Source: Membranipora membranacea | Taxonomy: Eukaryota; Bryozoa; Gymnolaemata; Cheilostomatida; Membraniporidae | Direction: 5' to 3' | Assembly: GCA_914767715.1 (NCBI GenBank) | Contig: OU612072.1 | Span: forward strand, 17,858,001 to 17,922,000 | DNA length: 64,000 nucleotides | In this document: piece after piece, positions 51,101-61,504 of the stretch | Layout: the number at the start of each line of letters is the position of its first letter | Numbering within the stretch: the first letter of the stretch is position 1 | Position numbers and translations under genes: made by a program | Notes under the pieces: model-generated | The model's database searches: none | What the model saw: the letters and a program-made list of their open reading frames with translations, nothing else | Told to the model about the DNA's origin: nothing

Positions 51101-53137
51101 TTGATATACTCCTGGGAGTATATTAAGTCTATGTGTATAGTGAACAAGGTTTTTATTTGGTTAGACAAATCTTCCAACATAAAACGTTACTTCTGAACAC
51201 AGGTTTGCCTAAGCGTGATGATCCGATGAGTATTTTCGAAGTTTGAAGAGAGACAGGCTAGGAGGGCTAAACTGCCATCTGTAAGGAAGCAGAGTGCATG
51301 ACTCAGGTCTGGTAGCAAGTGTTTCATAACGATCTGTCTTGACTTCCTTAGTGCTTTTTTATTTGTGGCTGGTAACATGATTTAACTCCAGAGGAAGCCT
51401 TAGTGACACCAGCTCACAGTAGCCTGGGCAGGGCTGGGCAACCAAGACAGTCAGCCCAGAGTACAGGCCACATCTCCATAATGATATCAGGTAAAACCCA
51501 ACGGATCACTCATTTTTCTCACACTCTACCAATTTGAGGGATGAGACTAGTACATATTCTTCAATAAGGGGAATATATCTGGTCCTGAACAAGCATATGG
51601 CAATTTATGTATGATTGCAGGAAACAATTTCTCATCTTTGGTTGGTCCAGAAGTTAGTAATGCTACCGCTGATCCATTGTAAGCATTTGTCAAATAGCTT
51701 GCCTGTGATTTTTGAGGTTGTTACTGGGACGTCAGTCAATGCATAACATTAAAGCTCCCAGAACTTCAGCTGGATCCAATTACTGACACAAAGTTATATA
51801 CTGATGAAATTTCTCCGCAAATTGCCATACTGTGTATTTTACCAATGCTCCATGAAATCATATCAATGCTTGTACCTGTTAACGTCGTGTATGATGATAC
51901 AGCCATCGTTACCGCCTGAGAAAAGCAGCTTATCAGTGGCACTGAACGACAGACAGAATATATTACTATTGTGTTCTGCGGCCATCTTTGAGGGAACTGT
52001 GTGTGTCTTCACACTACATAACGTCTCAGCTAGCTGCCATATTAGTATTCTGCGATCATCACCGCCTGTCATTAAATAGTGGAAAGCTATAGTAATTTCG
52101 GCTTCATTACAAAATTGACTCAGGCCTAATGATACCAAAACAAGATGTACATCATACAAGCACAAAATTATGCCGATACAGCTACTCAATCTCTACACGA
52201 CTTAACTCTGGAGTGCCTTCCCCAATAGCTCCCAATCCTTGTCCCAGAAGCAGAATAGGGTCGGCATGCGGAATTGTTTCGGATGATGACCTGGGAACAT
52301 CTTACATTTGGGTTAACGAACTGGCAAAAAAATTAATTGCCAAGCATCAAATAAGAAGTAGGCCTTGTAGTGTAGTCCGAAACATAGGAACCAAGGTTAA
52401 GGAGCTATATATAGGGACTACCTGCAGTATCGAGGAAGGGAGACTTCCGGGCTGCGCACGGGAGATGCGCAAGAACTACGAGGAGTACAAGACAAGACAG
52501 GGAGAGACCAAACAGAGCTAGACAGATATAAGAGCCAAAGGACCACTGAACTGGTGAGTACTATACACTATAGGCCTAGGTAGTGAACGGTCATATTCCA
52601 TTTCTCCTTTTTGCTAGTCCCTACTGAACCACCTTCTCTTTTTGCTTAGAGGTAGCCTATGGGTTTCTTTTCTTTGAAAGTAAGGCATTAAAGCAACCCC
52701 TTGGTTGGAGAAAAGACTTGCATAACACTTAACACTTATATAATCAAGCATGGGAAAACCTAAATCCAAATGTCTCTCACTCTGTGGGTACCACACCAAT
52801 AGAACAGGCCCTACTAAAGGCAACTAAAACGGACTGGATTGCAACGAAAAGGACCTCATGAATACAGTATTTCTATTAAGGTCTATGTTGATCAGCCTTA
52901 TGCACCACCATGTACCAGCTAGTTAAAACTTTTTACAGATTACAACATACCTGAGGCCAGGAGTGACTCATTCCTGCTGAATTCTATAGCATTCACACAG
53001 CCATAGTGAGCTTTTAAATCTGTGTGAAAGTATCGAGTGACATCTCTGTATGTTTCTGACTGCCATTGGGAGCTGCCTTTGCTCTGATGAGAACTTCTAT
53101 TCCCAAGAAAACTGAGCATTTTTGAGTTTTCAGGCAT
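45122..53137 (-). CDS. DCAF5: DDB1- and CUL4-associated factor 5 (WD40 substrate receptor)
   Basis: Thirteen coding exons: 52951-53137, 51876-52065, 50884-51017, 50178-50307, 49684-49897, 48777-48905, 48439-48498, 47963-48164, 47296-47461, 46729-46997, 46292-46508, 45697-45864, 45122-45389. All phases fit, giving 777 aa (human DCAF5 is about 940). The family recruits substrates to the CUL4-DDB1 ubiquitin ligase. Seen here: WD repeats over about residues 45-370, with family signatures HYGCVNAIEFS, SGGNDGCIIIHDV, RRMPPLVYDV and TIKSCCWAG; a WDxR motif (KLWDIRH) of the DDB1-binding type; and the conserved end of the propeller region EEDPKMMAFFDSLVQRELE. The C-terminal 360 residues are Ser-rich and basic with no fold I recognise, as is usual for DCAF5. 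The first ATG after the upstream splice-free stretch is at 53137. Start codons of this gene and the SDR gene are 344 bp apart and divergent. Confidence 0.95.
45568..45642. repeat. Tandem repeat of GTGTCAGC/CTGTCGGC octamers
   Basis: About nine contiguous 8-bp units alternate in two variants, in the last DCAF5 intron. Confidence 0.88.
52129..52521 (+). other. Unrecognised 130-codon open stretch in DCAF5 intron 1, opposite strand
   Basis: Plus-strand reading with SYIWVNELAKKLIAKHQ and RPCSVVRNIGTKVKELYIGT, ending KTRQGETKQS and TAG at 52519-52521. Basic, protein-like composition suggests old coding sequence, perhaps from a retroelement, but I recognise no domain. Its left end overlaps the acceptor side of DCAF5 exon 2. 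There is no splice partner or promoter evidence. Confidence 0.25.
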
Positions 53138-53481
53138 GATGATGGCCCTGCTTTCCCTGGAGTGCAAGGGTAATCATTTTCACTAGGAGAAACATGAAGT
53201 GGTCACCCAATCAACTTGCAGTTTTACTGCCTTTGACCAATGATAGCAATTTCAAAGAACTAAGGCAAATGCAGTTCGTGGGCTTGTCTTCTCTTTTTTC
53301 ACTAACCTTACCTGATTGGCTTAGATGAATACTGTGAAAGACAGCCATACCAACTTTTGGCTTTCTATCTTTCCTGTTCAGAAAAAAATCTTTTTTGGAG
53401 GTGGTGCTATTGCTGTTGTTGCTTTTCATCCAGGCTAAATCAGACTCCGAATTTAACTTGATCACAGGACTCACCAACAAC
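53138..53481. promoter_or_regulatory. Candidate shared promoter between DCAF5 and the SDR gene
   Basis: The 344 bp between two divergent start codons must hold, or lie next to, both promoters unless either gene has distant 5' untranslated exons. A CCAAT-like box is visible (CACCCAATCAAC near 53204-53215). No TATA box is evident near either start. The call rests on gene arrangement. Confidence 0.45.
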
Positions 53482-56400
53482 ATGTCTTACTTTGCAGCAG
53501 GAGCTGTTGTACTAGGATGGTTTGCAGTTCCTATTCTGTTGAAGTAGGCTATAAATACAAACACAGTTATAGATAATAATGATAATACTAATAGATAAAG
53601 TTGTTACAAGGGTAGGGGTTGGCAACGGTGTCAGACTACGTATAAAGATCAAAGGGCTGAATTTTTTTGAAATGTCATTTCTTGATGCAATGACATTTCT
53701 CCTACTGGATAAGGATTAATACACTTCAAAATGACATAACAGAGGTAAGAAAGACTGTAGATTTGATTTATCACAATGAAAAGAGCCTATGAAATGGCGG
53801 TCACATTGTAATGATGTGCCAAAGATGTGGTGGTAAATCTTGAATATTTGCTTTAAAAATTGACTTATTTAAATTATGACTCAGTTTGTTGCTGTTGAAT
53901 ATTTGGGTCTAAAAGCCCCTTCTGAATTCTTATAAGATCTTCATTGTTCCCTCTTGTAAATAAGATATGTTGTCACTGCCCGATTTTGCTTGCAATCTTA
54001 GCTTTAATGTGATATTTTATATTACTGAAATTTTCAATTTTAACCTTTTAAATGCAATGTAACTGCCACCTGATGAATGAGTAAACACAAAAAGTGATGT
54101 TGAATATTTGTTCTACACATGTTTGTGCCTTGGATTTCACTCATTGCCTATGATTTAGGGTGATGTGGTTCTTTAATTCTGGCTTATGATGACAACACCT
54201 CTTTTCCGCCTCACAATCTGAACTCTTGACTGCCATTACCCTCTTGTTAGCTGTGCTGTGACATTAGCTTGATGTTGTGTCACAAATGTGTGTTCCTATG
54301 CTATATATCACCCAGATTAGCTGTATCTGAGATATAATACTGTTATTTTTGTGTCCTTTGGGCCTTCTACTGGGAAATGTTCAGCTAAACAACCTGCCTA
54401 GTCTACCTCTACAAAATACTCTAGTAGTCAAGTTGCTACTAGCTAGGACTCTTTCTTCTTTTATAGGACACTGGAATGATTCTTACAGCTACTACCTATA
54501 GCTACTGGTGCAGCACATGACTTTTGTGTGCTTATCAAAGAAACAGAATTGTCTTGCCAAGACAATAGAATGTAGCAGGTATTTTTAAAGTACAATATTC
54601 CTTGACAAAAGTATGGGCTACTAGTAGAGCTGCACACCAGGCAATTATGATAATGCAGCATTCGAAATCTGCAAAAGCCATGCAGTTCTATCTGCAACAG
54701 AGCTAATGCAATGTCAATCAAGTTTAGCCTGGGCAGCCTAGCCTGCTCAGGCTAAATCAAGTCATTATTTTTCTTTTGTACAGTATTCACATGGCTTGGC
54801 AATATGAACAATTTTGGGAGTTGCAACCTCTCTATGACTGCAGAATTAAGGGGAGGACAACTCCAAAGTGTTGAAAAAGTTGTCAATAAACAACCCAGTC
54901 TGATCTGGGAGGTCCAAACATCCTGGTCTGAGCAATTATTACATCTTGACCTGATTAATGTCAGAAGTCATCGATGATCAATAAGACTGCTTTCAATATT
55001 ATGTTTTATTGTGTAACAGAACAGGGATTTCAATGAAAATCATGATTTATATTTTACAGGTGAGCCTATATAATAAGTCAGTCAATTCAAGTAAGAAATT
55101 CCGCGGGTGCCTATTCCACAGTCGGAAAGAGCAGAAAGCGAGCAGTGTGACAATCTGTTGGTGATAACACAACATGGTTGGCTGTTACAAAGCGTAAACA
55201 CGGAAACTGAAAGGATTACTAATAAGACTCATTGACATGTTGTGTTATGAGATTTTCTTTATATTGAACTTCCTCATAGAATGAAGAAGAGTCGGCTTGA
55301 TAAAATGTACCGGCTTTTATGTCCATATGCATGGAATAAAAAACTTTCGTCTTTACAGGGAAATGTAAACTCGTTAACTTGAAAAGTAATCTACCTGCAT
55401 ATGAGCTGGGATGATACTAGCTGTCTTTTGAGAAAATGCTGCAATAAACCAAAAAACCCTAAAACTTCACCAATGCATTCCTTTTATTGCATCTGCATCT
55501 TGTTCAAGTAAAATTATCATGATGTATTCTATGTGATTGACTAGACTTGGGTTGATTCATACCATTTCTACACTTAAAAACACTGAGTTGAAGTAAGAAT
55601 ATATATATAATATAATGTATATGCATAATAAATGTTTGCGAATAGAAAAGAAAATTATAACATGTTGAATATGGCCAGGACATAGATTTCTATAGAACTG
55701 CTAGACACATCGAATACCATCATTATTCATGCTACTTATAAAATCATTAGATACCTAAAACCAAGAGTTACTCCTTACTGACTGCACTGACAAGTTAACC
55801 TAGTGGGTATTTTCCCTATATTATTATTGGCTCCTGATTATGTGTCTCAGGGATGAGTGGACTAACTGCAGAGGTAGGAAGCTCATTGTGCTTGTACCAC
55901 CAAGAAGAGTACAACCATTGAGGGGAGTTGCAGGGACAGAAAAAAAAGAGGATATTTTAGTGACTGAGTGGTCCAAATGTATCCCTAGACTGTCGGTGAC
56001 CTATTACTGTTTTGGACACAATTGTCAGATTTATGTCATCTGCTATGCAGTTTGCATGAGAGAGAGACTTATCCACATTTAATTTGTCCAACATCTCATC
56101 TAGTTGCTAGGATTTTGTAAACAATGATTGATAGCCTGATTTCTTCTCATGATAGGGAAAAAATAACACCAGTAATGTTTGTCTGTATTGTTTTCTAGGA
56201 CTATATAGACCTGGTCTATTATTTCCGAAGTAATATCATAAAATATCTATGACAATTAAAATACATTGAAACAGGACTAAGACAGAACTATCAGTCTCGT
56301 TGCCTACCCCTAAACTATGCCCTTGGTTGTTAGTTGGTTGTCATCATCAACCAACCAAGGGTTCATTTTTTAAGCCCCCCTTCTCTTTGGTTGTATCCTC

Positions 56401-59400
56401 AAAATATATATTATGACTGACCTGTGATCTGTATACGTTAAAAGATGATGTAATTAAACTCCTTGATAACAGTATGTATCACTTATTAAGTCACATTACC
56501 AAAGTTGTGTATGATAATCCTTCTTTCATGCTGAGCCTCTACTATCATTAGGCCTATAGTTCTATAGTATATATTGACTAGTGCCATGGGGCTAAGCTGA
56601 TGTCATTTTTGGATTTAGAGCAACAATTTTGAAGCCTGCTGCTTGTAAAAGTAAGAGGAGACTGGATGGTTTGGTCACCATGGTTACAGGGGCTAACACA
56701 GGACTCGGTAAACAGACTACAATAGATCTGTCGTCTAGAGGTACGGTATGATTATCGGCTCTGTTTATTGCAATTGTTGTTTTTAAATCGCAGGTGCAGT
56801 CTTGACCTCATCTAAACTTTTCTCTCCCTGTGTGTGATATTTGAACACGTGATAATATGACGTAATTATACATTCGGTAATAGTCCATGATCATAATGTT
56901 ATTGGAATAATCTATATATATACTCATGTCTGTTAAATGTAAATGCTGATGGTCATTTTTCGAGTCTTGCCTTTTCTTCCTCCATCATTAATGCTTATGA
57001 CCTGTAGGCATTGCCGGCTTTTATGATTTTATGGCGGTACTTGGATTATTGTATTTTTATCACACAGGTGCTGTTGTTTACATGGCATGTCGTGATATGA
57101 CCAAGGGAGAGTCTGCTAGACAGCAGATACTCAATCAGAATCCTGAGGCTAAACTTAAACTGATCAAAATAGATCTCGCTTCTCTCAAATCTGTGAAGGC
57201 GTGTGCTGACATGTTTCTCAAAGGTATACTACAAAATAAAGGTTAAAACACAAAAAAAGAGTAAAATGGATTCGTCAACAGCGTTCAGCTCTCTAGTTTG
57301 GATACACATAAGGCAGGCCATGGCTGGCTTATATTACAGAAACTGATGGTTACGCTTGTTTATAGTTATGAGACACTCAGCGTCGATATTTTCTCATCTG
57401 ATTCATGTGGAGCATTCGATCAATTGTGCTCAGATGCCCATCCCGACATCTTACATCATTTGCTAGTTCTAGGTTCTCTTGTATGAATGGCCGCCTTACC
57501 CTTGGCTGTACAGTTCTTACAGTCACCTAAAATTTTTCTCTTATTTTACAACAGATAAAGTTAAGCTGGATGTATTAGTAGCTAATGCTGGGTTTGGAAC
57601 ACTTAGACATAAACTAACCGAGGATGATATTGAGTGGCACCTTGCCTGTAACCATCTAGGTATGTACCTAAGTAGACAGGAGGTTATATAGGAATGTACC
57701 CTAGGTAGGTCATCAGTGTATGTACATCATTGGTTATCAATGTTGATGTGGTCACCTTGGTATCTTCCGTTACATACTTACATTACCCTTCTGTGCCCTA
57801 TTAGTTCACACACACACTTTTATAATTAACTATTTTCAAAAGTGATCCTTTTTATCTTTGTTTATGGACAATAATCTCTGGACTTATTAATACAACCAGA
57901 ATAAATATGTCATAGATATATCCTTCACCCTGCAAGCTAAAGCTAATTTACCCCAATGATAACAATTTTGACTTCAAGGAAATTATCACTGTACGTCTGA
58001 TACTTACCTACCCAGTCTCATACTCTACTTAAATTTTCTACTGACATAGGTTGTTTACATACTTACTTACTTGCAAACTTACCTAGTTATTTAATTTCTT
58101 TCATAGGTTACTTACTTACATTACATACTTACTCTTATTCCAGCCCACTTCTATCTCACCCGTCTGCTCATGCCAGCGCTGAATGAAGCCGGTAGACCAG
58201 ATCAGAAATCTCGAGTCGTAGTTCTGTCATCTCGAGCTCATAAGATTGGAGTCAATCATATCGACTACGAGGGACTCAAGGTATGAGCTAATGTGCAACC
58301 CATGTATTGGGTCTGTGAATTATGTGTTACATGTAACTGTTAACATTTGGGATGGGAGCTGGAAAGCTTATAACCTAGATCAAGTTTAATCCAATTCTTT
58401 GCATTCCAGCTGCGCCCTTCCACTGGTCACGCCAGTGGATCAGCGGCAACTCCGAATACAGGCAAACGCGCTTGGTCTAATTACAAACATAGCTTATGCT
58501 ATCCTAACAGCTTAACTGTATCACATCGCTGTTCTTGATGACTTAAGACAAATGTGACGGAGTAAGGTATTTCAGAATACTGCTGAATTGATTATGAGAA
58601 GCGGAGGTGACACAATCTGATATTCGTTTTAGTTATCTGGCAAAATAGAGCAGTGTTAATTCAATATTTTTTGCCTTGTTCTTACTCAATTAATATCAAT
58701 GAGACATGAGACTCCTTGTTGATATAAAAGCTGAACACTTTATCACATGGATGATTATCACGATCATATTCATTATATACTATATATTATATATTGATTA
58801 TATATTCACACAGAGAGGAACACAGATGGGATATCAGTATGGGATGAGTAAACTTGCTAATATCCTCTTCTGTAGATATCTCAACACCCTCATTACAGGT
58901 ACTTACCATACTTACTGTACTAACAAGAACTTACTGTACTTGCAGATACTTACCAAATCTGACACCAGTCTGTGAGCTCAGCCTGAATAGGGGTAGTCTA
59001 AGCTCTTAGACTACTGTAAATCATGTTTGATCAGATTTGTTGGTGACTCTGTTGATGTGCTGAAGTAAAAAAAACACATGCGTCTTGTGCTCAATACGCA
59101 ACAATCATAGCAGAGGCGGGCTACAAGATGATATCTCAATAATGTGCTTCAAATTTCAGGCTCTTATTTATCCACTTTATTCACTGATCAACTCTCTTTC
59201 TTATTTTATTAGACAGAAACATTACCGTTAACTCAGTCCATCCTGGTACTGTGAAGACTGAGTTCTTCAGAAGTTACCTGCCTCTCCCATCATTTCTCTA
59301 CGCTATATTGGGGGTGGTCCTCTTCCCTGTCTCACACTTATTGTACACAGAGGACGAAGGAGCTCAGACTCAGATATGGGCTTCTGTTGATGAAAGTATG

Positions 59401-59975
59401 GAAGGGATCTCAGGCAAATATTTACAGTAAGTAGCTAAGGCTATGAAATAAAACAGTGTGCTGACACCAGCGCATGTGAGTCAATGTAGGTTAATACTCA
59501 GTATTGAAGTCAGTCTGAGTTAGTTCGTTGGTAAGGTCTGAGATAGAATCCCTGTCAAACCAGATATAAACCTAAGATATTAAACAAGAGACTGTGTATT
59601 GGAAAAGGTGAATCGTACAACCCAAATTATAGCTGAAGGTCGGAAAGAAGATGATACTTAGATTATATGTGTTTAATTAGGCTTTCATCATGTTATATAT
59701 GACAATGCAGTGTATGGCTATTGCTGATAAACCTCAGACTACGTGTTAACTTCTCGCTTATACAGAGCAAGACTAATGATCCTAAAAATATTGCTCACCC
59801 CACAGTTCAATCAGTGGCATTATCTCCTTCAGCTCCCAAATTCACCACATGTTTATTTTACAGATCATGTTCTGTATCATCTCCTAGTAAAGCTGCGCAG
59901 GATGATGAGGAAGCTGCAAAGCTCTGGATGTGGAGCTGCAGTAAAACTAGGTTACCACTTGACCTAGAAAACTAG
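53482..59975 (+). CDS. Short-chain dehydrogenase/reductase, retinol dehydrogenase 11-14-like
   Basis: Eight coding exons: 53482-53543, 56619-56740, 57068-57223, 57555-57659, 58144-58280, 58814-58898, 59213-59426, 59864-59975. Phases agree, giving 330 aa, normal for the RDH11-14 group. These enzymes reduce retinal or other aldehydes and ketones with NADPH at ER or mitochondrial membranes. Seen here: an N-terminal hydrophobic anchor (2-20), the cofactor motif TGANTGLG (44-51), VANAG (122-126), NHLAHF (147-151), a catalytic serine in VVLSSRA (about 177), the active-site pair Tyr203 and Lys207 in YGMSK, and VHPGTVKTE. The set is complete, so activity is expected. Exon 1 is 3 kb upstream and encodes only the anchor; it is chosen because its phase fits exactly and exon 2 has no start codon. 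NHLAH has Ala where most members have Gly. Substrate cannot be told. Confidence 0.93.
53544..56618 (+). other. Long first intron of the SDR gene
   Basis: No further exon is needed to join exons 1 and 2. It contains a GGAGTTG..CAACTCC inverted pair near 54817-54867, which resembles the GGACAACTCC pieces elsewhere, and otherwise unremarkable AT-rich sequence. Open stretches such as 55840-56082 are unrecognised. Confidence 0.6.
58375..58478. mobile_element. Family M inverted-repeat element, copy C (SDR intron 5)
   Basis: The left end TAGATCAAGTTTAATCCAAT, then TTTGCATTCCAGCTGC and CCACTGGTCAC; the right half carries GCAACTCCGAATACAGGCAA and ends GGTCTA. About 104 bp, starting about 95 bp after exon 5. 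Confidence 0.78.
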
Positions 59976-61504
59976 CCAATCAATGATATGAGTAAGATCT
60001 CATACATACCTCGGTCCCCCTGCTCAGATTTGAATAGTACTTTAGTAGAACTTGGGAGTTGTCATACCTCATTCTAAGTAATGACAACTTCGCTTTTCAT
60101 GGCTACTGAGAGCAGATTATACATACCAGCATCAAGGTATTGTTGTGTGATATTTTCAGCAGCCAGGGGTTAGTTTAGCCAATGAGTAACAGTGGTTTAG
60201 TTAGCAGAATTTATAGGTTGTGAGCTGTAGTTACTGGTTTTGTACATATGGATGAAAAACCTCAAAACAGAGCTCTTACAGATCATTCGTATTAGCTGAC
60301 CATTTCCAGGACACTGGCATTGTGACTCTCAGGTTGTTGATGCTTCTGTAGTCTTATTTAACTATTCTGTTACAGATTACAGATGGTACCGTCCTCATGG
60401 CAAAGACTCTATGTTTGGAGACTGTTCTATTAACCAACAAATTTAGTTAAATTCTCAAATACTTCAATAATTAAACTGGTAGTGTTATTCCATTATCCAC
60501 CTAACCAGTATGACATTCAGAGTTTATTAACAGTAGTATGTCATCATGTGGCTCATATATTGATGTTAAAGCAATATTCGGTCAATGTGGTTTCATCACA
60601 AGTTGATTGGGTGATGCATGAAATTTTTGACATTGTTATATATATTATAAGTTTATATGTGTGCGTTTTAGGCATGCTATAGCTGTGGGTCCATATAACA
60701 TACACTTCAGGCCAAACATTGTACATCCTTGAGTCTTTCAACATATTCCAAATCATTACTTCTTAATTGCCAGTATCACTTTAACAGGAAAAACACACCT
60801 CTACATTTTATCAGAGCTTCATTGATCAATAATTAATCACTGATCATTACAATTATTGCAATAATACTGCTTGTTCAATATTTTGCTGCACAGTGTTTTA
60901 ATCACCTATCTGGTGTCTATATAATTTCCTGCCACTTTTGAGACAAAGATTTCAACCAAATAAATTATTTCCGATCTGATTACTGTTATGTCTAACTAAA
61001 TAACTCCAGGTTACTCCCAGAAAAATTATATGACCAACGGTTAAGCCTGGGGGCTGCGTGTCTGTAGTGCTCCCGAGAAATAGTCAATTACATAAAGATG
61101 AAAATATTCTAACAGTTGAAAAATTAAATGACAAAACAAATGCAGATGAGGCAACATTATCGTAATAAATTTCATGAAATGTGACCTTTTTGAAAATTTC
61201 CCCCTTGATTAATCATACAATAATCATGAGACAAAGTTCGAAGTTCAATTGATATTCGCAATGGTTGTTATCAAAGGCCAGGGGTGGTAAATCTGTCATA
61301 GAATACTTTCTGCCTTGAGAGTGATCTATCAATTTATATACATTTAGGTTTAAACGATATTATGTCACTGCAAAGTATTTCTGCTTGCGAGATTTAAGGA
61401 TGTTTTATTTTATTAAATGATAGGCAGGGAGAAATTATCACAAACTGATTCTCAGAGATCACTCTTTGGTGATGCCGATGAGTTTGTGACATCCTCTGTC
61501 CTAT
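59976..61504. other. Intergenic space between convergent SDR and D8C genes
   Basis: Holds both 3' untranslated regions. On the minus strand, overlapping AATAAA signals lie at 61404-61414, about 95 bp after the D8C stop, and are a good poly(A) candidate for that gene. For the SDR gene, a plus-strand AATAAA occurs near 60959, almost 1 kb after its stop. No other gene is seen. Confidence 0.6.
61404..61414 (-). promoter_or_regulatory. Poly(A) signal candidate of the D8C gene
   Basis: Minus strand reads AATAAAATAAA, two overlapping hexamers about 95 bp past the stop codon, at a typical distance for a short 3' untranslated region. Confidence 0.55.

Noticed and set aside
53211-53483. A 90-codon minus-strand gene or an N-terminal DCAF5 extension
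   Set aside because: It lies in the divergent promoter space, has no splice link in frame to DCAF5 exon 1 and looks like no known protein.
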